A DNA stretch of 47,078 bases. It comes from Neptuniibacter sp. Lineage in GTDB: Bacteria > Pseudomonadota > Gammaproteobacteria > Pseudomonadales > Balneatricaceae. Positions within the stretch are counted from its first letter, which is position 1. Each line of letters begins with the position of its first letter. The notes under the pieces were generated by a model. It saw only the letters and a program-made list of their open reading frames with translations. It ran no database searches and was not told where the DNA came from. The DNA lies in contig NZ_JAAEQH010000214.1 of NCBI RefSeq assembly GCF_024231755.1, forward strand, positions 1-47,078. The letters run 5' to 3'. Of this stretch, positions 13,613-20,213 are shown one piece after another. The position numbers and the translations under genes were made by a program.

Positions 13613-13813
13613 ATGTGGACATCAGCAGATGATAATCGGAAGGCGTATGTCAAGGCTTTGGAGAAGTTAATCGTGAAACATGCCGGGAGTCTCGCCAATG
13701 ATTCTGACATGAAGCAGAAGATTGACGGGAAGTTGGTTAGTTGTGCCCACATCCTGTTCGATGAACTGAAGGAAGAGGCTGTGACCATTTCACAGAAGAA
13801 GAATGTTGGCTAA
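13613..13813 (+). CDS. Hypothetical helical protein
   Basis: 66 residues, ATG with TAGGAG upstream, directly after the structured RNA. Mostly helical and charged, no recognised domain. Overlaps the next gene by 11 nt. Confidence 0.65.
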   Translation: MWTSADDNRKAYVKALEKLIVKHAGSLANDSDMKQKIDGKLVSCAHILFDELKEEAVTISQKKNVG

Positions 13814-14003
13814 AGGATCACCCTGCCCTGAATGCAGTCTAGGCTTCCCCTATCCGATACTTACTGAGGCGGGGGTGGACACACACCTGAGATGCCCTAG
13901 ATGCAAGAAGGTTTGGACACGTAAGGGTGAGTTGTGGAAGAAACCGCCGCCTAGAAGGAAGACAGCCCTGGAGAAGTGGTGGGATGAGAATGGTTGGGCA
14001 TAG
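13803..14003 (+). CDS. Zinc-ribbon protein
   Basis: 66 residues with CPEC (8-11) and CPRC (31-34) followed by a basic tail (KKPPPRRK) and WWDENGW. Typical of small zinc-ribbon nucleic-acid binders. Confidence 0.65.
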   Translation: MLAKGSPCPECSLGFPYPILTEAGVDTHLRCPRCKKVWTRKGELWKKPPPRRKTALEKWWDENGWA

Positions 14004-14036
14004 GAGATTAACAGAAGTGTTAACTTGGAGTATCCG

Positions 14037-14219
14037 ATGACAATGCTTGAATACAATATAGCCGACCACTTCCCACCCGTCAGTTTTGATGATGTCACAG
14101 TGGAACAGTGGAGCTACCTCTACGGTTCCCTGTATGGTGACAGGCTCTATCGAGCTAGGCGTATTGAGAGGATGGCTAGGCGGATTGAGGAGGAGAATAA
14201 CGATGCCAACCGGGACTAA
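14037..14219 (+). CDS. Hypothetical protein
   Basis: 60 residues from ATG 14037 (GGAG 7 nt upstream). The C-terminal half is an Arg/Glu-rich helix. A TTAACA/TGTTAA hairpin lies just upstream (14009-14024). Overlaps the next gene by 17 nt. Confidence 0.6.
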   Translation: MTMLEYNIADHFPPVSFDDVTVEQWSYLYGSLYGDRLYRARRIERMARRIEEENNDANRD

Positions 14220-14457
14220 GTTTCTTGTTTTTAACTATCCATCAAGCGAAGATACGGACAAATATCGCAAACCATCTCTTTTCGCCTTCACGAAAAGGGT
14301 TAATGGGTTTTTGGAAACCCACGAAATTATTGATGTGCAGTTTAGCCATAAAATTGCCCAAGCCTCAACAAGTTTCTCGTTTGCTGCTGATGCGCGGGAT
14401 TTTGTTTCTTATGTTGTGCGATATAAGGAGAATGACGATGCCACTGTCAGGATTTGA
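14203..14457 (+). CDS. Small protein, weakly Cse60-like
   Basis: 84 residues from ATG 14203 with GGAGGAG upstream. The pattern KRVNGFLETHEIIDVQFS followed by a Ser-rich strand and a terminal VVRYK strand loosely resembles the small DUF2758/Cse60-type fold. The assignment is tentative. Overlaps the next gene by 20 nt. Confidence 0.55.
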   Translation: MPTGTKFLVFNYPSSEDTDKYRKPSLFAFTKRVNGFLETHEIIDVQFSHKIAQASTSFSFAADARDFVSYVVRYKENDDATVRI

Positions 14458-14608
14458 TAAGAAAATAGAAGGGTTGAAGCAGATAGTTAAAGTAATCGAA
14501 ACCTATGCCCCAGTTAATGACAGAGGGGAGAGGGTAGCCGTCTACCAGAGGGCTTTGGACGCGGCTACTGATACCATCAAAAAGGCCGGTAGGTGGACTG
14601 CAAAATGA
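14438..14608 (+). CDS. Hypothetical helical protein
   Basis: 56 residues, ATG with AAGGAG upstream. Predicted two helices, no recognised domain. Ends in an ATGA overlap with the next gene. Confidence 0.6.
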   Translation: MPLSGFDKKIEGLKQIVKVIETYAPVNDRGERVAVYQRALDAATDTIKKAGRWTAK

Positions 14609-14787
14609 TAGACTTCGAAGAGTTGGGGCAACAGGCATTCACTGCTGGTAAAACTAGGGAAGAGTGGATCAGGGAGCGGCTTACTGCCGTGGAGAGGACG
14701 TTCACCATACTGAGGTCGCGCCTACTTGACCTGCAATCAGACAGAGATGAGCTGAGAGCTGAGGTGGAAAGCTGGAGGACTAAATAA
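14605..14787 (+). CDS. Coiled-coil protein
   Basis: 60 residues. Residues about 20-58 form a leucine-containing heptad helix (RSRLLDLQSDRDELRAEVES). Coupled on both sides (ATGA, TAATG). It may be a small adaptor for the replication protein encoded next. Confidence 0.6.
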   Translation: MIDFEELGQQAFTAGKTREEWIRERLTAVERTFTILRSRLLDLQSDRDELRAEVESWRTK

Positions 14788-15260
14788 TGCAGTGGCCGAT
14801 ATTCAGAAGTGAGAAATCAATGGCAATACCACTAAACTCACAGGTTAAGGTAGCCAAGAAGGTTCTAGCCTACCTGAATGAGCGCAAGGGGTCAGGGTAT
14901 GAAAACTATAGCTTCATACTTGCCCGTATTAAAAGTGGTAGAACTTACGATGATTGTGTGAAGGTGATAGAGACTAAGATGCAAGATGATTTCTTTATCA
15001 AAAATCCGAGGAATCTTAACCCTGAAACCCTGTTCAGACCGGGTAATTTTGACAGATATGTGAACGAAACAACCGGTTCTTTTGGACGTGAACCGTCTAA
15101 AAAGCAGGGTAAAACTCAGAAGATATGCGACAAGTGCAGGGCACAGTTCATAAATGGCAAGTGTGAGTGTGATTTACTGTCGCCTGAAGAGTTGGCGGCG
15201 GGCAGGAAGAGACTTATTGAGATATTGGGCGGCGTTGGGAAGTCAATTGAATGGGAATAG
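14787..15260 (+). CDS. Replication-associated protein with phage conserved C-terminal domain
   Basis: 157 residues, TAATG-coupled, with GGAGG upstream. Residues about 20-95 (VAKKVLAYLNERKGSGYE ... NPETLFRPGNFDRYVNE) match the conserved C-terminal domain of phage replication-organiser proteins (Phg_2220_C type). Here it stands almost alone, without the usual N-terminal DNA-binding half, and is followed by a Cys cluster (CDKCRAQF...CEC, about 113-127). It probably helps recruit host replication machinery. Confidence 0.75.
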   Translation: MQWPIFRSEKSMAIPLNSQVKVAKKVLAYLNERKGSGYENYSFILARIKSGRTYDDCVKVIETKMQDDFFIKNPRNLNPETLFRPGNFDRYVNETTGSFGREPSKKQGKTQKICDKCRAQFINGKCECDLLSPEELAAGRKRLIEILGGVGKSIEWE

Positions 15261-15336
15261 CCATGTTGACGGCGTGAGCAAACCACGCGGACATAAAAGG
15301 CGCGTTCCTACAAGGGCGGTTCCGTGGGAGGGGTGA

Positions 15337-15400
15337 GGTATGATTTTTCTATATATCACCCGATTTCGGACGCTATATAGACAAATCGCGGGATAATCAT
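15337..15400 (+). promoter_or_regulatory. Mutually exclusive inverted repeats before the 83-aa gene
   Basis: CTATATA...TATATAG arms and CCCGATTT...AAATCG arms interlock, so only one can pair at a time. The wider gap 15261-15429 otherwise holds only an 18-codon ORF (15341-15397) behind GGGAGGGG. A leader-peptide or attenuator arrangement is possible. Confidence 0.35.
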
Positions 15401-15429
15401 TGTTCGGTTTCTCGGAGGTTGAAACAACA

Positions 15430-15681
15430 ATGGGAGATGCGCTAACAAGGTTTTTGGCGAAAGCAGAGGATCATTATTGGGACTCTTTCGAGGAAGACAG
15501 GCGAATAGTCTTAGCCCATATCAACGAAATAGCAATACAAGTTCGGAGGGAAATCCTCAACGAAACCGAACCCATCGCTGAAGTGGATGCTCGGGGATAT
15601 CTTGATAGTTGTAGCCACTGTGAGGGGTGGCATAAAGACGGAAACATTTGCGGGTGTTGTGGGACCCCTCCCACCACTTAG
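15430..15681 (+). CDS. Hypothetical protein with C-terminal zinc cluster
   Basis: 83 residues from ATG 15430 (GGAGG 11 nt upstream); an in-frame TTG at 15400 is the alternative. Helical N-terminal part, then CSHCEGWH...CGCCG near the C-terminus. It is the last gene before the cassette array. Confidence 0.6.
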   Translation: MGDALTRFLAKAEDHYWDSFEEDRRIVLAHINEIAIQVRREILNETEPIAEVDARGYLDSCSHCEGWHKDGNICGCCGTPPTT

Positions 15682-15683
15682 CT

Positions 15684-15696
15684 CTAACCGTTATAC
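15684..15696 (+). other. Left boundary of the cassette array (TAACCGTTAT core)
   Basis: The TAACCGTTAT core seen at the end of cassettes 2, 4 and, with one extra A, 5 also occurs here, upstream of cassette 1. No matching upstream R'' arm was found, so this is not a full attC. It could be an attI-like insertion point or the remnant of an older site. Confidence 0.4.
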
Positions 15697-15711
15697 AGTG
15701 GGAGGTTTGGA

Positions 15712-15945
15712 ATGAATGGTATCAAAATTAGCGAGAAGGCGTTGAATCGTGCGAGGCTATATACAAAAAAGCCGCTACCGGTTCAGGCGCAACAAATTAA
15801 TCAGACCTTTTGGGTGGAATCATTAGAGGGCGACTTTCAAGGTAAAGAAGGTGATTATTTAATGCGCGGTGTTCGTGGGGAATTATATGTTTGCGACAAG
15901 GGAATATTCGAGGAAACTTACGTACTGTATAACCCGCCAGTGTAG
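15712..15945 (+). CDS. Cassette 1: phage PGDYL-type protein
   Basis: 77 residues, ATG with GGGAGG upstream. The pattern VQAQQINQTFWVESLEG ... KEGDYLMRGVRGELYVC and FEETY resembles a small beta-rich family frequent in phages, function unknown. The end of the gene overlaps the attC-like site that closes this cassette. Confidence 0.65.
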   Translation: MNGIKISEKALNRARLYTKKPLPVQAQQINQTFWVESLEGDFQGKEGDYLMRGVRGELYVCDKGIFEETYVLYNPPV

Positions 15946-15987
15946 CCGACAGGAAGACACTGCGGCTAACCGGCAATCGTTAGGAGG
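15928..15987 (+). other. attC-like site 1
   Basis: Outer arms ATAAC (15929-15933) and GTTAG (15979-15983). Inner arms GCC/GGC (15936-15938, 15972-15974) and TAGCCG/CGGCTA (15943-15948, 15963-15968). A 14-nt loop. About 60 bp long, the common attC size. Confidence 0.55.
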
Positions 15988-15994
15988 CAGAAAA

Positions 15995-16213
15995 ATGAGT
16001 ACTTGGGGTGAGGGATACAAGTCTGGTTTTCAGGCAGGGGCAAGAAAAGCTCTGCGACTATACAGGGCAGACAAGTCCAAAGGGGACAGGGAGAAATCTA
16101 TTAAACTGGTGGTAGCCCAGATTGGTAAGTCAGAAGATGGTGGGCCGTCTTTCTATGCTGTGGCAAATAAATGCTGTGGTGGTGTCGATGCTCACGATGT
16201 AGGTTGCAAATAA
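15995..16213 (+). CDS. Cassette 2: hypothetical protein
   Basis: 72 residues, ATG preceded by GGAGG that is part of the attC-like boundary. N-terminal Gly/Lys-rich helix (GYKSGFQAGARKALRLY), C-terminal CCGGVDAHDVGCK with three Cys. No family is recognised. Its stop codon falls inside the next attC-like site. Confidence 0.6.
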   Translation: MSTWGEGYKSGFQAGARKALRLYRADKSKGDREKSIKLVVAQIGKSEDGGPSFYAVANKCCGGVDAHDVGCK

Positions 16214-16279
16214 CCCAAGCGTCCAGTCCGACCGGCAGAACACTACCGTTGCTGGCGGCTGACGCTAACCGTTATGAGG
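16210..16279 (+). other. attC-like site 2 (best formed)
   Basis: Outer arms ATAAC (16210-16214) and GTTAT (16271-16275). The long arm 16218-16238 pairs with 16249-16266, giving about 18 pairs (two G.U) interrupted only by single unpaired C16224, T16227 and A16231, all on one strand. One-sided extrahelical bases are the hallmark integron integrases use to read attC. The GAGG at 16276-16279 then serves the next gene's ribosome site. Confidence 0.65.
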
Positions 16280-16287
16280 CAAAGAAT

Positions 16288-16530
16288 ATGGACAGATTAA
16301 TGGTTATACATAACTGCCATGAGTGTAAGCATTCCAGTGTTGAGGTTGGCAATGAGAAAGGGTGTTTTTTGGAAGACAGGCGGATAATAAAAACAAATTA
16401 CTTTCAAGAGATCCCCGGTTGGTGTCCTTTACCAACTGCGCCTCATAACCCAGCTCGTTGTCAACATTGGTATTATAAAAACAAGTGTATCCACTGCGGG
16501 GAGATATTTGAGGATTATCCCCGCGCCTGA
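16288..16530 (+). CDS. Cassette 3: Cys-rich WCPL protein
   Basis: 80 residues from ATG 16288. N-terminal HNCHECKHSS and GCFLEDRRII, then IPGWCPLPTA, the same Cys/WCPL layout as cassette 4, so the two are paralogous. C-terminal CIHCGEIF adds a zinc pair. The APHNPA peptide in this gene is encoded by the R'' arm of the next attC-like site. Confidence 0.65.
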   Translation: MDRLMVIHNCHECKHSSVEVGNEKGCFLEDRRIIKTNYFQEIPGWCPLPTAPHNPARCQHWYYKNKCIHCGEIFEDYPRA

Positions 16531-16543
16531 CCAGCAACGTTAG
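16445..16543 (+). other. attC-like site 3
   Basis: Outer arms ATAAC (16445-16449) and GTTAG (16539-16543). Inner GCT/AGC (16453-16455, 16533-16535) and GTCA/TGAC (16460-16463, 16528-16531). The weakest of the five stems. It mostly overlaps the 3' end of the cassette 3 gene. Confidence 0.4.
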
Positions 16544-16552
16544 AGGGACGAG

Positions 16553-16807
16553 GTGAAATTACTTAAAATAAATTATTGTGAAAGTTGTACCTTCTTCGAT
16601 GAGGTGTCAGCAGTATGCACAAAACTATGGAAGGATATAAAACCTGATAGTGGTGGTACGATAATCCCCTCTTGGTGTCCCCTGGAAGATGCCCCTCTAA
16701 CCCAAGAATCGACCGGACAGGATATAAAGTGCGGTTGTCCACATGAGGATAATTGGGATTGTAATCACAATGAAGACGGTGTTTGCACAATAGCCGGTCA
16801 TTCTTAA
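16553..16807 (+). CDS. Cassette 4: Cys-rich WCPL protein (GTG start)
   Basis: 84 residues from GTG 16553, with GAGGGACGAG from the attC-like boundary as ribosome site. YCESCTFFDE, a lone Cys and IPSWCPLEDAP match cassette 3. Five further Cys follow (CGCPHEDNWDC ... C). Probably a small metal-binding protein of unknown function. Confidence 0.65.
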   Translation: MKLLKINYCESCTFFDEVSAVCTKLWKDIKPDSGGTIIPSWCPLEDAPLTQESTGQDIKCGCPHEDNWDCNHNEDGVCTIAGHS

Positions 16808-16814
16808 CCGTTAT
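16697..16814 (+). other. attC-like site 4
   Basis: Outer arms CTAAC (16697-16701) and GTTAT (16810-16814). A 12-bp stem, AAGAAT/ATTCTT plus GACCGG/CCGGTC (16704-16716 with 16794-16805), is interrupted by a single unpaired C16710. The long terminal loop codes for the end of the cassette 4 protein. Confidence 0.62.
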
Positions 16815-16824
16815 GAGGCTAAGC

Positions 16825-17079
16825 GTGAGTGACATACCACAGAATGGAAAACGTTATAGTTTAAGATCACGACCTTGGGATGTAAGCTATCTGGAAATAA
16901 TTGAAGATTCAGGGGGGGACTGGGTTTATAGCCCTCACACTGAACCACATGCGCCTCATAACCCTGCGCTTGAGTCTGACGGGGCTAATGAGTGCGAGTG
17001 TAAAGTTCCTATCCCTTCAAAATACCACCCAGTATGTCGTAATTGTGGTGGTGATTTACCGCCCCGCAGCACAGCTTAA
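16825..17079 (+). CDS. Cassette 5: hypothetical Cys-rich protein (GTG start)
   Basis: 84 residues from GTG 16825, 6 nt after the GAGG of the attC-like boundary; an in-frame ATG at 16813 lies inside the recombination core and has no ribosome site. An N-terminal beta-rich part (GKRYSLRSRPWDV) is followed by APHNPA, translated from the R'' arm, and a zinc pair (CRNCGG). Last rightward gene. Confidence 0.55.
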   Translation: MSDIPQNGKRYSLRSRPWDVSYLEIIEDSGGDWVYSPHTEPHAPHNPALESDGANECECKVPIPSKYHPVCRNCGGDLPPRSTA

Positions 17080-17087
17080 ACCGTTAT
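16958..17087 (+). other. attC-like site 5
   Basis: Outer arms ATAAC (16958-16962) and GTTAT (17083-17087). CTG/CAG and CGGGGC/GCCCCG arms (16976-16985 with 17061-17069) have one unpaired A16979; an extra GCT/AGC pair lies outside. The GTTAT arm also supplies the TAA stop of the convergent leftward gene at 17084. Confidence 0.5.
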
Positions 17088-17401
17088 GGACTAAACCCAA
17101 TGGTTACAATAGTGGGTTTGTCAAGGATAGCGCATGAAACCTCATCCGCATAGCCAGACTCTCCATACTGATTTGATGCCGTTACGGTAAAATAATATAC
17201 CCCGCTATCTAGGGGCACTGTGTAAGTTTGCACGTCCCCTACCGGTATGCCGGGGTTGTATTCGCCCGTGGCATGACCCCAATAGACCGTGTACTCTTGG
17301 GCATTGACTACCGGATTCCATTTTAAGGTAACCTCGGCACCGTGGCAAACTCCAGTCAGCATCACAAGGCCAATAAACAGGAAGGCAATTACCCTACACA
17401 T
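17084..17401 (-). CDS. Secreted fibronectin type III-like protein
   Basis: 105 residues. A signal peptide (about residues 1-22, ending CHGAEV) is followed by a single FN3-type beta sandwich (VTLKWNPVVNAQEYTVYWG ... YYFTVTASNQYGESGYADE). FN3 modules are common in phage particle and surface-binding proteins; here the signal peptide suggests export. It is the last gene of the leftward operon and converges on the cassette array. Confidence 0.65.
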   Translation of the reverse strand: MCRVIAFLFIGLVMLTGVCHGAEVTLKWNPVVNAQEYTVYWGHATGEYNPGIPVGDVQTYTVPLDSGVYYFTVTASNQYGESGYADEVSCAILDKPTIVTIGFSP

Positions 17402-17449
17402 TTGCGAACCCCCACTCGACTGTTATGGTGTCACCGATCTCTGGTAATT

Positions 17450-17803
17450 TCATCTCCGCCTCCTAGTGTTCTCGCAAACCTGAAAGTGGAAGTGACAGCC
17501 CGGTGTGTCCCGGTTCTCATGCCACAGGCACACGTCATACTTCCCAGGTCTTGTCGGGTCATATTCCCACCGGTCGTTCATGGCTTCCTCAATAACTTCA
17601 GGCGCATCGTATTTTTTACTGCTGCCATCAAAAGACCTCAGTGGTAGAAAACTGTGCATGGAACCGTCCCGTCTGAACCCGCTCGTTATGACAGGATTAT
17701 TGACAATTTTGCACCAGTCAGAATAGACTTCGAAAAGTATCGGACTCCACGGAACCAGGAAGCACTCACCGGCTACCTGAAGGTTTTTTATCTGTAGGCT
17801 CAT
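17450..17803 (-). CDS. Peptidase M15-like endolysin candidate
   Basis: 117 residues. VITSGFRRDGSMHSF ... SFDGS and a C-terminal CHFHFQV give the His, Asp and HxH zinc ligands expected of D-Ala-D-Ala carboxypeptidase/VanY-type (M15) lysins, though the spacing is unusual and should be checked. It would cleave peptidoglycan cross-bridges. The nearby membrane protein gene supports a lysis cluster. Confidence 0.6.
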   Translation of the reverse strand: MSLQIKNLQVAGECFLVPWSPILFEVYSDWCKIVNNPVITSGFRRDGSMHSFLPLRSFDGSSKKYDAPEVIEEAMNDRWEYDPTRPGKYDVCLWHENRDTPGCHFHFQVCENTRRRR

Positions 17804-17939
17804 AGTCCATCACCTCAAATTGTGTCTCATCGTCTACATCACACCCACGAATGTAGATTGATTCCACCAACTGCATGGCGTGACCCTCACATTTGACCAC
17901 AGTACCTCTCGGAACCTTAATAATGTGCGATTTATCCAT
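17766..17939 (-). CDS. Hypothetical protein
   Basis: 57 residues from ATG 17939, with a weak GGAAGG site; the frame stays open upstream to 18032. Beta-rich and acidic, no recognised domain. Overlaps the lysin gene by 38 nt. Confidence 0.5.
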   Translation of the reverse strand: MDKSHIIKVPRGTVVKCEGHAMQLVESIYIRGCDVDDETQFEVMDYEPTDKKPSGSR

Positions 17940-17982
17940 AGTAAGGGTCGCCTTCCACTGAGTTTTACGATTGTCGTTGATC

Positions 17983-18261
17983 CTACGGCTTCGGTTTCTC
18001 CTGTGATTTCGGTGAGTTACCGTTTTGCTCAATCTTTAAGAGAAGGTCATACATCTTGTCCTGTTTTCGTTCCAAACGGTCAATATGTGTCTTGACATTG
18101 TTTTCAGACAGCATCAATCTGCTATTGCACCTCTCTTCCACCCTGATAACGTCCGTCTTGCTCGCCTTACCCGCCACGATACCGCCGCAGGTTATCATTA
18201 GGGCTATTATGCTGAGAATCACTACCATCTGTTGCCACGTCACACCATTTCCGTTTGGCAT
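17983..18261 (-). CDS. Membrane-anchored coiled-coil protein (holin/spanin-like)
   Basis: 92 residues, ATG with GGAGA upstream. One transmembrane helix (about residues 12-33), then a charged coiled coil (RLERKQDKMYDLLLKIEQ) and a basic tail. Next to the lysin gene this fits a holin-associated protein or an inner-membrane spanin; it is short for a typical i-spanin. Confidence 0.55.
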   Translation of the reverse strand: MPNGNGVTWQQMVVILSIIALMITCGGIVAGKASKTDVIRVEERCNSRLMLSENNVKTHIDRLERKQDKMYDLLLKIEQNGNSPKSQEKPKP

Positions 18262-18269
18262 TTAGTCTC

Positions 18270-20180
18270 CTATGAATTAGTGCTTCTTGATACTTCATAC
18301 CAGTTTGTGCCATTGCACAATAGCCTGATTGTTGAGCCTGCCGCTGTAGTAAAATTTGCGGCACCGGCTAAAACCAAGTTATTGCCGTGTGTGACATCTA
18401 GTATCCCGGCGAAAAGTAGGGTCATCTCTCTCCCCGCCCTCACTGGGCCTATAGATGTTATATTGACTGTACCAGTCACATAGAATACATCCCCGACATT
18501 TGGTAGGGCGCTTAGTGAAGCGTGAGAAGCCACCGTCTGATAGCTGGAGATTAAACCCTGCTGTATCTTACAGGCGATGCCCCCTGCATCGGTGAAATTG
18601 TTGCAATGTATGAGGGTGATTGAATCGCCTGAAGACAGATTATTGGTATTAACATTTCCACTGTTGTTTATAAATATGTATGCGTCACCTGTGGCCCCGA
18701 ATGTTTGCAGGAGATTGCTATTTATTGATGTCACCCTGTTTGTATCCCAAACATTCGTACCAATACCCGTTTGGTAGACCACATTGGAGATATAAACATT
18801 ATTGCCAACCGTGCCAGACGCCGTGATAAAATTGAATGTATTTTGCACCTTTATCCAGACATTCTCAATTATGATACCTCTTGGTGTGTCCTTTAAGACA
18901 ACCATGTTTCGCCCTGCGGTTACTGCCGCCGCCGCATTATCTTTGATATCTAAATCCCTAATTGAAATATCGAAACACCCATCTAAGATAAATAGTTCTT
19001 GATCTTGGTCGCCAGTATCCCCGAGTGCAACACCTTTGAAGTTAATACCCCTGCACGCTGTCATCACCTTTATCAAGGCATCGGTATATTTAGTTAGGCT
19101 TTCAAACTTTACTCCGTTAAAGTCCACATTGTATGATGTGTCTACGTAAATTGATACGTCATCCAGCGAGTTTTCAAACCCAAAAAAATCAAATGTCAAC
19201 TTTTCGCATGCCGTGACGTGGAGAACATATCCACCTATCCCGCCCACCATCCAGATGTGTCTGAAGTTTGAATATAATGTTGTGTCAACCTTCATATTGT
19301 AGCCGGATATGCTGTCGAAGTTGGCTATATTTCCGCTATATGAGTGTAGGGAATATCCAGTTGCACCTTGATTGACTATATTGATATTAGAGGTTGTCGA
19401 ATAGTGGCTCGTCACGTAGAGTCCATCCCCCCCCAGGGAATTATTATCTATCGTGAGATTTCTGACAATGCTGTAGTCTCCAGTTTGGGTGAGGTCGTCA
19501 GTCGTCCCAGACAGCTTAACCAACCTAGTGCCAGATACATCAGATGATATGGTATCGTTCTTCCCACTACCTTCAAATATCTGCCCGAAATTATTTACAG
19601 ACAACCCCCCAGTGTGACCATATTTGGTGTCTAAAAGTCTAACGTGCCTGTTCGTATTTATTGCCGATGTTATGGCGTCTGTCATATCCGTGGTGCCAGG
19701 GGTGGTGTTGACCCCAAACCATTCTGCGTAAACCCAGTCAGTGGCCGCTGCACTAAGCGCGAAAGTCCCAGAGTCCGTATCATCAATCCAGTAGAACGGT
19801 CCTGTCGGGGCTAGCTTGTTGATTGTCAGGTTAAACGTCACCCTGTCCAGCACAGCACCGGGTAGTGGTTTGAGAATAATATTCGAAGGGATAGTCAGCG
19901 CACTCGTCAACGTCCAAGTCCCAGGCTCTAAAACTATTGTCCTAGTATTAGAACCCTGCGCCGTGATTGCCGCTGAAAGTGTGGCATGACTCGTAGTATT
20001 GTCCCCATAATACCTCGCATTAACCTCCCCCGGCAGGTATTTGTATATGTTGGGTGACTTGGTGATTGTGTTAGTCCCACCCGCAGAACTTGTCCTGTCA
20101 AATGTCTCAGTCGGATAGCCCTCAGTCACCTGTATGGCGAGGTCTTCTTTACCGATTAATCCTTTTGTTATTGTGCCCAT
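18270..20180 (-). CDS. Tailspike 2 (beta-helix)
   Basis: 636 residues. The N-terminal block MGTITKGLIGKEDLA is shared with the next spike. After it comes a pectate-lyase-like right-handed beta helix (repeating short strands rich in N, T, G and D, e.g. IRDLDIKDNAAAA and IIIENVWIKV) and a C-terminal beta-rich domain. Such spikes bind and often cleave surface polysaccharide. The divergent middle suggests a different receptor from spike 1. Confidence 0.75.
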   Translation of the reverse strand: MGTITKGLIGKEDLAIQVTEGYPTETFDRTSSAGGTNTITKSPNIYKYLPGEVNARYYGDNTTSHATLSAAITAQGSNTRTIVLEPGTWTLTSALTIPSNIILKPLPGAVLDRVTFNLTINKLAPTGPFYWIDDTDSGTFALSAAATDWVYAEWFGVNTTPGTTDMTDAITSAINTNRHVRLLDTKYGHTGGLSVNNFGQIFEGSGKNDTISSDVSGTRLVKLSGTTDDLTQTGDYSIVRNLTIDNNSLGGDGLYVTSHYSTTSNINIVNQGATGYSLHSYSGNIANFDSISGYNMKVDTTLYSNFRHIWMVGGIGGYVLHVTACEKLTFDFFGFENSLDDVSIYVDTSYNVDFNGVKFESLTKYTDALIKVMTACRGINFKGVALGDTGDQDQELFILDGCFDISIRDLDIKDNAAAAVTAGRNMVVLKDTPRGIIIENVWIKVQNTFNFITASGTVGNNVYISNVVYQTGIGTNVWDTNRVTSINSNLLQTFGATGDAYIFINNSGNVNTNNLSSGDSITLIHCNNFTDAGGIACKIQQGLISSYQTVASHASLSALPNVGDVFYVTGTVNITSIGPVRAGREMTLLFAGILDVTHGNNLVLAGAANFTTAAGSTIRLLCNGTNWYEVSRSTNS

Positions 20181-20213
20181 TTATATTCCCGTTAGTATAA
20201 ATACACCCACTTT

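Noticed and set aside
13417-13788. Antisense 123-aa ORF over the structured RNA
   Set aside because: No ribosome site, composition typical of antisense frames, and it runs into the opposite-strand gene.
17093-17119. Bidirectional terminator (AAACCCA/TGGGTTT hairpin) between the converging arms
   Set aside because: Thirteen-base loop, seven-base stem and no T-tract on either side; too weak to call.
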